A stretch of 64,000 nt of DNA from Jannaschia sp. GRR-S6-38. Its GTDB lineage: Bacteria; Pseudomonadota; Alphaproteobacteria; Rhodobacterales; Rhodobacteraceae. A model generated the notes under the pieces. It saw only the letters and a program-made list of their open reading frames with translations, was not told the origin of the DNA and did not search any database. Shown here piece by piece: positions 46,137-57,816 of this stretch. The DNA lies in NCBI RefSeq assembly GCF_029853695.1, contig NZ_CP122537.1, forward strand, positions 1,922,001 to 1,986,000. Reading direction: 5' to 3'. The position numbers and the translations under genes were made by a program. How positions within the stretch are numbered: position 1 is the stretch's first letter; every line of letters begins with the position of its first letter.

Positions 46137-46721
46137 ATGCTGGATCCGCTCTACCTCTTCGTCTTCGCGGGGCTGTTCACCCCCGGCCCGAACGTCATCC
46201 TGCTGACCGCCTCGGGCGCGCGGTTCGGATTCCGCCCGACGATCCCGCATGTCCTGGGCGTGGCGGCGGGCGTGGGCGTGACCTCGGCGCTGACGGCGCT
46301 GGGGGTCGGCGCGGTACTGCTGGCGCTGCCCGCCCTGAAGCTGACGCTGCAGGTGATCGCGGTGGGCTGGATCCTGTGGATGGCCTGGAAACTCCTGCGC
46401 TCGCGCGGGGCGAAGGTCGACGGCGAGAAGGACCGCCCCTTCACCTTCGTCGAGGCGGTGCTGTTCCAGTGGGTCAATCCCAAGATCTGGATCGTCGCGC
46501 TGGCCGCCGCCTCGGGCTATGCCAGCGGGCTGCCCGCCGGGCTGGAGGCGCTGCGGATCGGCAGCGCGTTCTCGGGCATCAACCTGTTCGTCTGCCTGTT
46601 CTGGACCTTCGCGGGGACGCTCCTGGCCTATCTCCTGACGACGCCGCTGGCCTGGCGGGTCTTCACCTCCGTCATGGCGGCGGCACTGGCGGCCTCCGGG
46701 CTGATGGTTTTTCTGGCCTGA
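46137..46721 (+). CDS. LysE-family amino-acid/metabolite exporter
   Basis: A 194-residue membrane protein with six spans. FAGLFTPGPNVILLTASGARFG at the N-terminus (two runs: FTPGPNVILL, then GARFGFRPTIPHVLGVAAG) is the LysE/RhtB signature, and FQWVNPKIWIVALAAA is the third conserved block. It probably exports an amino acid or homoserine-type compound; the substrate is unknown. It lies between a repeat and the ABC exporter pair, on the same strand. Confidence 0.9.
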   Translation: MLDPLYLFVFAGLFTPGPNVILLTASGARFGFRPTIPHVLGVAAGVGVTSALTALGVGAVLLALPALKLTLQVIAVGWILWMAWKLLRSRGAKVDGEKDRPFTFVEAVLFQWVNPKIWIVALAAASGYASGLPAGLEALRIGSAFSGINLFVCLFWTFAGTLLAYLLTTPLAWRVFTSVMAAALAASGLMVFLA

Positions 46722-46759
46722 GAGGCTATATCGGAGAGGGCAGCCCGAGGGCCTCCCGA

Positions 46760-48609
46760 ATGTTCCGCCGTTTCGAAAGACTTGTCGATCCCTACCTGGA
46801 TCACGTCGAGGACGATACGCCTCCCGACCGGCTCTGGCCGTTCCTGAGGACGTGGACGCGGCCGTTCCACAAGCTCTTCGTCCTCAGCGGGATCATGTCG
46901 GTGCTGGTGGCGGCGATCGAGATCGGGCTGATCTTCTACATGGGGCGCATCGTGGACCTGCTGGCGCGGACGACGCCCGCCGATCTGGTCGCCGATCACG
47001 GTCTGGAGCTGCTGGCCGCGGCGCTCTTCGTGCTGCTGCTGCGGCCCGCGGTGCAGGCGCTGGACGTGCTCCTGCTGAACAACGGCGTGCTGCCGCAGAT
47101 GGGCGCGATGTTCCGCTGGCGCGCGCACAACCAGGTGCTGCGCCAGTCGGTGGGCTGGTTCGAGAACGATTTCGCCGGCCGGGTCGCGAACCGGATCATG
47201 CAGACGCCCACCGCGGCGGGCGACGCGATCTTCCAGGTCTTCGACGCGATCACCTTCGCGCTGGCCTATGTGATCGGCGCGGCGATCCTGCTGCTCGACG
47301 CCGATCCGCGCCTGCTGCTGCCGCTGGCGGGCTGGCTTGTGCTCTACGGCGGTCTGGTGCGCTGGACGATGCGCAAGGTGGGCCCCGCCTCAAAGGCCAG
47401 CTCGGACGCGCGGTCGATGACGACGGGGCGGGTGGTGGACGCGTATACCAACATCCATTCGGTCAAGCTCTTCGCGCATGAGGGGCAGGAGCTGTCCTAC
47501 GCGCGCGACGCGATCGAGACGACGCGCGAGACCTTCGCCGCCGAGATGCGGATCTTCACGCTGATGGACGTGGCACTCGTCGCGCTGAACGGGCTGCTGA
47601 TCGTGGGCGTGGTCGGCTGGGCGGTGATCCTGTGGCTGCAGGGCGCGGCCTCGGTGGGCGCGGTGGCGGCGGCGACGGCGCTGGTGCTACGGCTGAACGC
47701 GATGACCGGCTGGATCATGTGGGCGCTGTCGACCTTCTTCCGCAGCCTCGGCGTCGTGGCCGAGGGCATGGAGACCATCGCCCAGCCGATCCGGCTGACC
47801 GACGATCCCGATGCGAAGCCGCTGGTCCTGACGGCGGGCGCGATCGATTTCCGCGACGTGACGCATCGCTATGGTGGCGGGACCGGCGGGGTGGTCGACC
47901 TGGACCTGCGGGTCGCGCCCGGCGAGAAGGTCGGCATCGTCGGCCGGTCGGGTGCCGGCAAGTCGACGCTGGTGAAGCTTCTGCTGCGCTTCTACGACCC
48001 GGAGGCGGGGCGGATCGAGATCGACGGCCAGGATATCGCGCGGGTGACCCAGGTCAGCCTGCGCCACGCCATCGGGATGGTGCAGCAGGACAGCTCGCTG
48101 CTGCATCGCTCAGTCGCCGACAACATCCGCTACGGGCGAGCGGATGCCGGCCAGGCCGAGGTCGAGGCCGCGGCGCGGAAGGCGCAGGCGCATGCGTTCA
48201 TCCTCGATCTGCAGGACCCCGAGGGGCGCAGCGGATACGACGCGCATGTCGGCGAGCGCGGCGTGAAGCTCTCGGGCGGGCAGCGGCAGCGGATCGCGCT
48301 GGCCCGCGTCATCCTGAAGGACGCGCCGATCCTTGTGCTGGACGAGGCGACCAGCGCGCTCGACAGCGAGGTCGAGGCGGCGATCCAGGACACGCTTTAC
48401 GGCATGATGGAGGGCAAGACCGTCATCGCCATCGCCCACCGGCTGTCCACCATCGCGCATATGGACCGCATCCTCGTCATCGACGAGGGCCGCGTGATCG
48501 AGGAGGGCCCGCATGACGCGCTTCTGGCGCAGGGCGGGCTCTACGCCTCGTTCTGGAAGCGGCAATCGGGCGGGTTCATCGATACGCGCGCGGCGACCGA
48601 GGCCGCGGA

Positions 48610-48613
<4 letters not shown>
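46760..48613 (+). CDS. ABC exporter half-transporter 1 (membrane + ATPase)
   Basis: A 617-residue type IV (ABCB-like) exporter: six spans in residues 40-330 and an ATPase domain from about 365. Walker A is GRSGAGKST (395-403), signature LSGGQRQRIALAR (about 504-516), Walker B with catalytic Glu ILVLDEATSALD (about 521-532), H-loop IAHRLSTIA. All catalytic residues are intact. The start codon (46760) follows lysE by 38 nt. The 4-nt overlap with the next half-transporter suggests a heterodimer; the substrate is unknown. Confidence 0.9.
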
Positions 48614-50440
<1,827 letters not shown>

Positions 50441-50457
<17 letters not shown>

Positions 50458-51685
50458 CGCGGAGGACGCGACCCTGACCGTCGCGCGGCTGAGCCTGCTC
50501 GGCGATGGGGTGACCGAGGGGCCGGCGGGGCCGGTCTACGTGCCGCGCAGCCTGCCGGGTGAGGTGGTGACGGGCGCGATCGCGGGCGACCGGATCGCGG
50601 CGCCGAAGATCGTCACGCCCAGCCCCGACCGCGTGGCGGCACCCTGTCCGCATTTCCGCCGCTGCGGCGGTTGCCGGCTGATGCATGCCGCGGACGGCTT
50701 CGTCGCCGCCTGGAAGGCGGAGCGGGTGCGCGGGGCGCTGGCCCGCGCGGGCCTCGCCGCGGAGGTGGGCGCGCCCGTGACCTCGCCGCCGGGCAGCCGC
50801 CGCCGGGCGGTTCTGGCGGGGCGCAAGACGAAGAAGGGCGCACAGCTGGGCTTCCACGTCGCGGGCGGGACCGAGATCGTGGCGATCCCCGACTGCCGCC
50901 TTCTGCGCCCCGAGATCATGGCCGCCCTGCCGCATCTGGAGGCGATCACCCGGATCGCCGCGCCGCGCGGGGCCGAGATCGCGCTGCATGTCACGCAGGG
51001 GCCCGCGGGGCTGGACCTGGCGATCACGGGGGCGAAGCCCTTCGACCGCGAGGCGATGCTGGCGCTGGCGCCGCTTGGGGCGGAATTCGCGCGGATCACC
51101 TGGAACGGCGAGACCGCGCTGCAGCAGAGCCCGCCCTATCAGTTGTTCGGCGGGGTGCGCGTCGTGCCGCCGCCCGGCGCCTTCCTGCAGGCCACGGCGG
51201 AGGGCGAGGCCGCGCTGGTCGCCGCGGTCACCGCGGCGGTCGCGGGGGCGGGGCGGATCGTCGACCTGTTCGCGGGCTGCGGGACCTTCAGCTTTCCGGC
51301 GGCCGCCATCGCGCCCGTCCAAGCGGTCGAAGGCGAGGCGCCGCAAGTCGCCGCGCTGGCGGCCGGGGCGCGGCATGCGCCGGGGCTGAAGGCGGTGGAC
51401 GCCGTGCGGCGCGACCTGTTCCGCGCACCGCTCACATCCGACGAGCTGGCCGGCTTCGACACGGCGGTGATCGACCCGCCACGCGCGGGCGCGGCCGCGC
51501 AGGTGGCGGAGATCGCAGCCTCGACCTTGCGGCGCGTGGCCTTCGTGAGCTGCGATCCCGGGACCTTCGCGCGCGACGCGGCCACGCTGGTCGCGGCGGG
51601 CTTCGCGATGGGGCCGGTCATGGTGGTGGACCAGTTCCGCTGGTCGCCGCATGTCGAGCTCTTCGCGCGGTTCGACCGGGGCTGA
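50441..51685 (+). CDS. TrmA/RlmD-family RNA methyltransferase (5-methyluridine)
   Basis: A 414-residue SAM-dependent enzyme. An N-terminal TRAM-like OB domain is followed by a 4Fe-4S cluster motif, CPHFRRCGGCRLMH, with the fourth cysteine in IPDCRLL. The SAM motif is VDLFAGCGTFSF, the catalytic Cys is in FVSCDPGTFARD and the Asp/Pro pair in VIDPPRAG. It probably makes m5U in 23S rRNA (RlmC/RlmD type); which position cannot be told. The ATG at 50441 overlaps the ABC gene by 17 nt. The 3' end lies over the open frame of a convergent sugar transferase. Confidence 0.88.
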
Positions 51686-52371
51686 GGCCGCGGCGCGGAT
51701 CGCGGCAGGAATCGCGCCGCCGTGCGCGCGATCAGCCAGAGATCGAGCGCCAGCGAGCGGCGCCGCAGGTAGAGCAGGTCGAGCCGCGCCTTGCGGGGCA
51801 CGCAGCGCGCGGCATAGGCGGCCTCGGTCGCGGCGCGGGTGGGGCAGGCGGCGAGGAGCCGCCCCTCCCACGCCGCGCAGGTGACGCTTGCGAGCCCGGT
51901 GACGCCGGGCGTCGCGCGCAGCACCTGCGCATAGAGGCGCGGGTTCGCCGCCACCACGCGCCGCAGCGGCGGGCGCGGGCCGACGAAGCTGATCTGCCCG
52001 CGCAGTACGTTCCAGAGCTGTGGAAGCTCGTCCAGGCGGTGGCGGCGCAGCCAGCGGCCGAGCGGCGTGATCCGGCCCGCGCAATCGCCGCCGGTGATGC
52101 CGGGCCCGCCGGCCGCGGCGCGCATCGTGCGGAACTTCCACAGGGTGAAGCCGCGATCGGGCGCGGCCATGCGTTCGGAGCCGTAGAAGACCGGGCGCCC
52201 ATCGCGGATCAGGATGGCCAGCGCGATCCCCGCGACGACCGGCGCCAGCAGAGGGACGAGCAAGAGCGCCAGCGCCAGGTCCAGCGCGCGCTTGCCCGCG
52301 CGGCCGTAGCCCGGGCGCGGCAGGGAACGCGCCCGCGGCAGTCGGGGCAAGAAGACGGCGGAGCGGATCAT
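51139..52371 (-). CDS. Sugar transferase (initiating glycosyltransferase) with an antisense tail
   Basis: The first 224 residues (52371 down to about 51700) are a bacterial sugar transferase: a membrane span at 29-57 after GYGRAGKRALDLAL, VFYGSERMAAPDRGFTLWKF then RTMR, the conserved RLDELPQLWNVLRG (112-125), SFVGPRPPL and PGVTGLASV. Such enzymes load the first sugar phosphate on a lipid carrier for exopolysaccharide. There is no stop codon in frame until 51139, so the frame continues 186 residues antisense to the methyltransferase gene, with Ser/Ala/Arg-rich sequence of no family. The stop was perhaps lost, or the real protein is longer than its relatives. No other polysaccharide gene is nearby. 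Confidence 0.75.
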   Translation of the reverse strand: MIRSAVFLPRLPRARSLPRPGYGRAGKRALDLALALLLVPLLAPVVAGIALAILIRDGRPVFYGSERMAAPDRGFTLWKFRTMRAAAGGPGITGGDCAGRITPLGRWLRRHRLDELPQLWNVLRGQISFVGPRPPLRRVVAANPRLYAQVLRATPGVTGLASVTCAAWEGRLLAACPTRAATEAAYAARCVPRKARLDLLYLRRRSLALDLWLIARTAARFLPRSAPRPQPRSNRAKSSTCGDQRNWSTTMTGPIAKPAATSVAASRAKVPGSQLTKATRRKVEAAISATCAAAPARGGSITAVSKPASSSDVSGARNRSRRTASTAFSPGACRAPAASAATCGASPSTAWTGAMAAAGKLKVPQPANRSTIRPAPATAAVTAATSAASPSAVACRKAPGGGTTRTPPNN

Positions 52372-52438
52372 GGCACCTCGGGCGCGGGAACCCGCCCGGG
52401 CTAGCCGCCAAGCCTTTCGATACGATTAAGGCCCGCGC

Positions 52439-54364
52439 TCAGGCGCGCTTGCCGATCACCTCGACATCGCAGAGCCGCAGGACCTGCGCCTCGATATCCT
52501 CGGCGTTGAGCCCGGCGCTGGCATACATGTCGCGCGGGCCGCCCTGATCGATGAAGGCGTCGGGCAGCACCATCGACCGGAAGCGCAGGCCGGTGTCGAA
52601 CACGCCCTCCTGCGCCAGGAGCTGCGCCACGTGGCTGCCGAAGCCGCCGACGGCGCCTTCCTCGATGGTGATCAGGCTTTCGTGCTCGGCCGCTAGCCGC
52701 AGGATCAGGTCGCGGTCGAGCGGCTTGGAGAACCGCGCGTCGGCGATGGTCGGGTCGATGCCGCGGGCGCGCAGAGCCTCGCAGGCGGCCCGCACCTCGC
52801 CCAGGCGGGCGCCGAAGGACAGGATCGCGACGCGCTCGCCCTCGTGGATCATGCGGCCCTTGCCGATCTCCAGCGGCTGGCCGCGCTCGGGCATCTCGAC
52901 GCCCACGCCCTCGCCGCGCGGGAAGCGGAAGGCGATGGGGCCCGCGTCATGCGCGGCAGCGGTGGCGACCATGTGGCAGAGCTCCGCCTCGTCGGCGGCG
53001 GCCATCACGGTGAAATTGGGCAGGTTCGAGAGATAGGCCACGTCGAAGCTGCCGGCATGGGTGGCGCCGTCGGCGCCCACCAGCCCGGCGCGGTCGATGG
53101 CGAATCGCACGGGCAGGTTCTGTAGGGCGACGTCGTGGACGACCTGGTCGTAGCCGCGCTGCAGGAAGGTCGAGTAGATCGCCGCGAAGGGCTTCATGCC
53201 CGCGGCGGCGAGACCGGCACAGAAGGTCACGCCGTGCTGCTCGGCGATGCCCACGTCGAAGCAGCGCTTGGGGAAGCGTTCGGCGAAGAGGTTCAGCCCG
53301 GTGCCGTCGGGCATGGCCGCGGTGATGGCGACGATGCGGTCGTCATGCTCGGCCTCCTTGATCAGGTTCTGCGCGAAGACCTTGGTGTAGCTGGGCGCAT
53401 TCGACGGCGCCTTGCTCTGCTCGCCGGTGATCATGTCGAATTTGGCGGTGGCATGGCCCTTGTCGGAGCGGCCCTCGGCGGGGCGGAAACCCTTGCCCTT
53501 CTGGGTGATGGCGTGGATCAGGATCGGCCCGGTCGCGCGCACCTTTACGGTGCGCAGGATCTGCAGCAGGCTATCCATGTCGTGGCCGTCGATCGGGCCC
53601 ACATAGGAGAAGCCCAGCTCCTCGAAGAGGGTGCCGCCGACGGCAAGGCCCTTGAGCATCTCCTTGGCGCGGCGCGCGCCTTCCTGGAGCGGCGGCGGCA
53701 GGAAGCCGACGGCGCCCTTGGCGGCGGCCTTGAACTCCTGGAACGGGGCGCCGGCGTAGAGCCGTGAAAGATAGGACGACATCGCGCCCACCGGCGGCGC
53801 GATGGACATCTCGTTGTCGTTGAGGATCACGATCAGGCGCTTCTTGAGGTGCCCCGCGTGGTTGAGCGCCTCGTAGGCCATGCCGCCCGACAGCGCGCCG
53901 TCGCCGATCACCGCGATGGCGTCGCCCACGCCCGGCGCGCCCAGCTCGCGGCCCATCGCGAAGCCAAGCGCCGCCGAGATCGAGGTCGAGCTATGCGCCG
54001 CGCCGAACGGGTCGTAGGGCGATTCGCTGCGCTTGGTGAAGCCCGAGAGCCCGTCCTTCTGGCGCAGGGTCAGCATCCGGTCGCGGCGGCCGGTCAGGAT
54101 CTTGTGGGGATAGCACTGGTGGCTCACGTCCCAGATCAGCTTGTCGCGGGGCGTGTCGAACACGGCGTGCAGCGCCACGGTCAGCTCGACCACGCCGAGC
54201 CCGGCGCCCAGATGCCCGCCGGTGCGGCTGACGGCCCAGATGGTGTCGGCGCGCAGCTCGTCGGCGGCCTGGCGCAATTCGCGGTCGGTCAGCGCCTTGA
54301 GGTCGGCCGGGCTTCCGATGCGGTCCAGAAGCGGCGTGGCGGGGCGGTTGGTCTGGTTGGTCAT
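52439..54364 (-). CDS. dxs: 1-deoxy-D-xylulose-5-phosphate synthase
   Basis: A 641-residue thiamine-diphosphate enzyme, the first step of the MEP isoprenoid route. The ThDP motif is in [16 protein letters not shown] (about 151-166, ending in the Asn metal ligand after GDG), the catalytic His near [11 protein letters not shown], and [15 protein letters not shown] in the pyrimidine domain. ATG 54364 has GAGG 5-8 nt upstream. It is last of the hdac-xseB-ispA-dxs run; only 7 nt separate it from ispA. Confidence 0.96.
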   Translation of the reverse strand: MTNQTNRPATPLLDRIGSPADLKALTDRELRQAADELRADTIWAVSRTGGHLGAGLGVVELTVALHAVFDTPRDKLIWDVSHQCYPHKILTGRRDRMLTLRQKDGLSGFTKRSESPYDPFGAAHSSTSISAALGFAMGRELGAPGVGDAIAVIGDGALSGGMAYEALNHAGHLKKRLIVILNDNEMSIAPPVGAMSSYLSRLYAGAPFQEFKAAAKGAVGFLPPPLQEGARRAKEMLKGLAVGGTLFEELGFSYVGPIDGHDMDSLLQILRTVKVRATGPILIHAITQKGKGFRPAEGRSDKGHATAKFDMITGEQSKAPSNAPSYTKVFAQNLIKEAEHDDRIVAITAAMPDGTGLNLFAERFPKRCFDVGIAEQHGVTFCAGLAAAGMKPFAAIYSTFLQRGYDQVVHDVALQNLPVRFAIDRAGLVGADGATHAGSFDVAYLSNLPNFTVMAAADEAELCHMVATAAAHDAGPIAFRFPRGEGVGVEMPERGQPLEIGKGRMIHEGERVAILSFGARLGEVRAACEALRARGIDPTIADARFSKPLDRDLILRLAAEHESLITIEEGAVGGFGSHVAQLLAQEGVFDTGLRFRSMVLPDAFIDQGGPRDMYASAGLNAEDIEAQVLRLCDVEVIGKRA

Positions 54365-54371
54365 GTCATCC

Positions 54372-55241
54372 TCACCTGTCGCGGGCCACGACGTAGCGGG
54401 CGATCTTCCGCAGGGTAGCCGCCTTTTCGCTGTAAATCAAAACTGACATCTCGGCCTGTTCCACCAGTTGGACGGCCCGGGCGCGCGCGGCCTTGGCGCC
54501 CAGATGCGAGACGAAGGTCGCCTTGCCCGCGGCGGCGTCCTTGCGCAGCGCCTTGCCGGCGGCATCGGCATCGCCTTCGACATCCAGAAGGTCGTCCGCG
54601 ATCTGGAAGGCGAGGCCCAGCTTCGCGGCATAGTCCAGAAGCGGCGCGGGATCGGCGCGGCCGAGAATCGCGCCGGCGCGGCAGGGCCATTCCAGCAGCC
54701 GCCCGGTCTTGAGGCGCTGCAGCGCCTTGATCTCGTCGAGGCTCAACGGCGCGGCGGCCGATTCGGCGGCGATGTCGAGCGCCTGGCCGCGCACCATGCC
54801 GGCTGCGCCGGCGGCCTGCGCCAGCGTCAACACGAGGTCGGCGCGGATGGCGCCGTCGGGGTCGGTCGCGGGATCGGCCAGCAGCTCGAAGGCCAGCGTC
54901 TGCAGCGCGTCGCCGGCCAGAACCGCGGTCGCCTCGTCCCATTGGCGGTGCACCGTGGGCCGGCCGCGGCGCAGGTCGTCATCGTCCATGCAAGGCAGGT
55001 CATCATGCACCAGGCTGTAGGCGTGGACCGCCTCGATGGCGCAGGCGGCGCGCATCGCGCGGTCGGCGGGCACGTCGAACAGCGCCGCCGATTCGAGCGC
55101 CAGGATCCCGCGCAGCCGCTTGCCGCCCGCGAGCGCGTGGCGCATCGCGTCGCCCACGGGCCCGTCGAACCCGGCCAGCGCCCCGTCCAGCGCCGCCCCG
55201 ATCCCGGCCTGCGCGTCGCGCAGGGTCGTCTCCAGGCTCAC
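54372..55241 (-). CDS. ispA: Farnesyl-diphosphate synthase-type polyprenyl synthetase
   Basis: A 289-residue prenyltransferase. The first aspartate-rich motif is [14 protein letters not shown] (80-93) and the second is FQIADDLLD (about 212-220). The residue spacing before the first motif (Ser-Leu-Val) fits a short-chain (C15 or C20) product. It begins at a GTG 55241 overlapping xseB by 4 nt. Confidence 0.94.
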   Translation of the reverse strand: MSLETTLRDAQAGIGAALDGALAGFDGPVGDAMRHALAGGKRLRGILALESAALFDVPADRAMRAACAIEAVHAYSLVHDDLPCMDDDDLRRGRPTVHRQWDEATAVLAGDALQTLAFELLADPATDPDGAIRADLVLTLAQAAGAAGMVRGQALDIAAESAAAPLSLDEIKALQRLKTGRLLEWPCRAGAILGRADPAPLLDYAAKLGLAFQIADDLLDVEGDADAAGKALRKDAAAGKATFVSHLGAKAARARAVQLVEQAEMSVLIYSEKAATLRKIARYVVARDR

Positions 55242-55477
55242 GTCTGGTCGGCGGGCCGGGTGCCGGTGGGGGCGCCGTCGGCGTCGAGCGTGATCTGTTC
55301 GACCTTCGCCTCGGCTTCCTTCAGCTTGGCCTCGCAGCGCGCCTTGAGCTTCGCGCCCCGCTCGTAGAGCGCGATGCTCTCGTCGAGCGGGACCTCGCCC
55401 GAATCGAGACGGGTCACCACCTCCTCCAGCGCCGCGATGGCCTGCTCGAAGCTCATCTTCCCGATCTCGTCAGCCAT
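55238..55477 (-). CDS. xseB: Exodeoxyribonuclease VII small subunit
   Basis: A 79-residue helical protein with MSFEQAIAALEEVVTRLDSG and VPLDESIALYERGAKL, diagnostic of XseB. It assembles with XseA, which is not in the window. The ATG at 55477 lies inside the end of the deacetylase-family gene (8-nt overlap); the GTGA junction couples it to ispA. Confidence 0.95.
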   Translation of the reverse strand: MADEIGKMSFEQAIAALEEVVTRLDSGEVPLDESIALYERGAKLKARCEAKLKEAEAKVEQITLDADGAPTGTRPADQT

Positions 55478-56396
55478 CGCCCCGTCTCCGTAGCACGTCC
55501 ACATGCGCAGCCGCGGAAGCCGCCAGCGCGGGCAGGTCATAGCCGCCTTCCAGGCACGACACCACCCGCCCGTCGGCGTGCCGCGCGGCCAGGTCGCAGA
55601 TGCGGTCGGTGAGCCAGGCGAAGTCGTCGGTATCCCATTGCAGCTGCGCCAGCGGGTCGTCGGCATGGGCGTCGAAGCCCGCCGAGACGATTACCAGCTC
55701 CGGCGCGAAGGCGTCGAGCCGGGGGGCGATCTCGGCCTCCCAGACCTGGCGGATCAACGCGCCGTCGCTGCCCGGCGGCAGCGGACGGTTCATCACGTTG
55801 TCCTGCGTCCCGGTCTCGTCGGCCGCGCCGGTGCCGGGCCAGAGCGGCGACTGGTGGGTCGAGACGAAAAGCGTGCGCGCCTCGTCCCAGAGCAGGTCCT
55901 GCGTGCCGTTGCCGTGATGGACGTCGAAATCCACCACCGCGACGCGGGCCAAGTCATGCGCTGCGAGCGCGTGTTTCGCGGCGATGGCCACGTTGCCAAG
56001 ATAGCAGAACCCCATCGGCGTCGTACGCTCGGCATGGTGGCCGGGCGGGCGCATGGCGCAGAAGGCGTTGGGGGCTGCGCCGCCGAGGACCGCGTCGACC
56101 GCCCGGACCGCGGCGCCGGCGCCCAGCCAGGCCGCGCGCAGCGTGCCGGGCGAGAGCCAGGTATCGGGGTCGAGCTGCACGAACCCCTCCGTGGGCGCCG
56201 CCGCGGCCAGCCCGTCGAGAAAATCCTGCGGGTGGCAGCGCAGCACCGCCTCGGGCGCGGCGGGCGGCGCCGTCTCGCGGGTCAGCGCCATGTCGGCCAG
56301 CGCGGCGCGGATGGCGGGCAGGCGGGCGACCTGCTCGGGGTGGCCCGGCGGGTTGGCATGGGCATCCGTGTCGGGATGGTCGATCAGCAGGGTCAT
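55470..56396 (-). CDS. Histone-deacetylase-family (AcuC/HdaH-like) deacetylase
   Basis: A 308-residue zinc hydrolase of the arginase/deacetylase fold. RPPGHHAE (the tandem His catalytic pair, about 118-125), DFDVHHGNGTQDLLW (zinc ligands, about 155-169) and VSAGFDAHADDPLA are complete, so it should be active. Bacterial members deacetylate acetyl-CoA synthetase, polyamines or other small molecules; the substrate is not known. The ribosome-binding site AGAGGA, 5 nt before ATG 56396, is provided by a dispersed repeat. Confidence 0.9.
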   Translation of the reverse strand: MTLLIDHPDTDAHANPPGHPEQVARLPAIRAALADMALTRETAPPAAPEAVLRCHPQDFLDGLAAAAPTEGFVQLDPDTWLSPGTLRAAWLGAGAAVRAVDAVLGGAAPNAFCAMRPPGHHAERTTPMGFCYLGNVAIAAKHALAAHDLARVAVVDFDVHHGNGTQDLLWDEARTLFVSTHQSPLWPGTGAADETGTQDNVMNRPLPPGSDGALIRQVWEAEIAPRLDAFAPELVIVSAGFDAHADDPLAQLQWDTDDFAWLTDRICDLAARHADGRVVSCLEGGYDLPALAASAAAHVDVLRRRGDG

Positions 56397-56401
56397 GGTC
56401 G

Positions 56402-56454
56402 TCCTCTGGCCGGAAATACCTCGGGGAGCGCGAGGGGCCGGCCCCTCGCTCCCG
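56402..56454 (-). repeat. Dispersed boundary repeat, copy 4
   Basis: Reading the minus strand: hairpin CGAGGGGCC-GGCCCCTCG (56431-56448, extended by GGGAG/CTCCC flanks), then the box CCCCGAGGTATTTCCGGCC and AGAGGA down to 56402. The hairpin starts just after the petR stop and the box ends 5 nt before the deacetylase ATG. Confidence 0.85.
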
Positions 56455-56459
56455 CGCGC

Positions 56460-57185
56460 TCAGTCGGGCGCCAGCATGTAGCCCTCGCCGCGCACCGTCT
56501 GCAGGTAGCGGGGCTGCTTGGGATCGGCTTCGAGCTTGCGGCGCAGGCGGGTGACCTGTACGTCCACCGCGCGCTCGCCCGTGGCCTCGCCGTCGCGGCT
56601 GAGCTTCTCGACCAGCGTGGCGCGGCTGACGGGCTCGTGCGGGGTGGCGGCGAAGATGCGCATCAGCGTCATCTCGGTCGCGGTCAGGCGGATCGGGTCC
56701 TGCCCGCGCCACATCTCGCCGCGCTCCAGGTCGTAGCGCACGGGCCCGAGCTGCAGCATCTTCGGCATCGCGCCCGCCGCCTGCGGCGCGCGGCGCAGCA
56801 GGGCCTTGAGCCGCAGCAGCAATTCGCGCGGCTCGAAGGGCTTCGGGAGATAGTCGTCCGCGCCAGCCTCGAGCCCGGTGATCCGGTCCGAGGTCTCACC
56901 CTTTGCGGTCAGCATCAGGATCGGCATGTCGCGGGTCTCGCGCAGTTCGGCGCAGAGCACGTAGCCGTTGTCGCCCGGCATCATCACGTCGAGCACGGCG
57001 AGGTCGAAATCAAGCCCCGCCAGCAGGCGCCGCGCGTGGTCGGCATCGCGCGCGCCGGTCGTCAGGTAGCCGTGGCGGCCCAGGAACTTGCGCAGGAGGT
57101 CGCGGATCCGGTCGTCGTCATCGACCAGCAAAACATGCGCCTGCTGCGCCTGCGCGCCGCTGCCCTGGGCCCCGCTGTCGCTCAC
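56460..57185 (-). CDS. petR: OmpR-family response regulator PetR
   Basis: A 241-residue regulator. The receiver accepts phosphate on Asp66 (LAVLDVMMPG) and the winged helix ends VDVQVTRLRRKLEADP, then RYLQTVRGEGYML. It begins with GTG 57185 overlapping the MarR-type gene by 4 nt. A MarR gene followed directly by such an OmpR regulator is the petP-petR arrangement known from Rhodobacter capsulatus, where it precedes petABC (cytochrome bc1) and is needed for its expression. Here no pet genes follow; a repeat hairpin ends the unit. Confidence 0.82.
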   Translation of the reverse strand: MSDSGAQGSGAQAQQAHVLLVDDDDRIRDLLRKFLGRHGYLTTGARDADHARRLLAGLDFDLAVLDVMMPGDNGYVLCAELRETRDMPILMLTAKGETSDRITGLEAGADDYLPKPFEPRELLLRLKALLRRAPQAAGAMPKMLQLGPVRYDLERGEMWRGQDPIRLTATEMTLMRIFAATPHEPVSRATLVEKLSRDGEATGERAVDVQVTRLRRKLEADPKQPRYLQTVRGEGYMLAPD

Positions 57186-57682
57186 CGCTCGCCCTCCCGC
57201 CCGGCAGCCAGGTGCCGCCGCATATCGGGGTCCATCATATGTTCGAGGACCTGGCGGAATCCAGCGACGGCCTGCGGGCCCGCCTCGCGGAAGGCGGCGC
57301 GCATCCGGGTGCGCTGGGCGTCGGAGAGCTCGCGCTCCAGCGCGGCGCCCTCGGGCGTGAGGTGGAGGTGGCGCTCGCGGCGGTCGCGCTCGCCCACCCG
57401 GCTGTCGACCAGTCCATCCTCAACCAGGGTGCGCAGCACGCGGTTGAGCGACTGCTTGGTGACGCCCAGGATCGACAGGAGGTTATTGACCGTGGTGCCG
57501 GGCATGCGGTGAATGAAATGGATGGCGCGGTGATGGGCGCGGCCATAACCCTTGCCGGCAAGGATCCGGTCGGGATCGGCGGTGAAGCCGCGATAGGCGA
57601 AGAACATCGCCTCGATGGCGCGGCGCAGCTGCTCGTCGGTCAGGAAGAGCAGGTTCTCGCTATCGATGCGGTCGTCGGCCAT
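57182..57682 (-). CDS. petP: MarR-family regulator PetP
   Basis: A 166-residue winged-helix regulator. The recognition region is TVNNLLSILGVTKQSLNRVLRTL (two runs, about 63-85) and the wing DGLVDSRVGERDRRERHLHLT-type residues follow at about 88-108. Its overlap with petR makes PetP the best name. The 134 nt before its ATG are shared with the divergent ilvE gene. Confidence 0.82.
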   Translation of the reverse strand: MADDRIDSENLLFLTDEQLRRAIEAMFFAYRGFTADPDRILAGKGYGRAHHRAIHFIHRMPGTTVNNLLSILGVTKQSLNRVLRTLVEDGLVDSRVGERDRRERHLHLTPEGAALERELSDAQRTRMRAAFREAGPQAVAGFRQVLEHMMDPDMRRHLAAGREGER

Positions 57683-57816
57683 GAAGCCCTCCCTGACCGG
57701 GAAACTACGTCAGTGTTGTTGACATTCCAAGACCGGATTGGTAGCCACGCTCAGTTTTGACGCAACATTATGTCCGCACCGGACTGATTTGCGACACATG
57801 TGGAAGGGAGGGGGCC

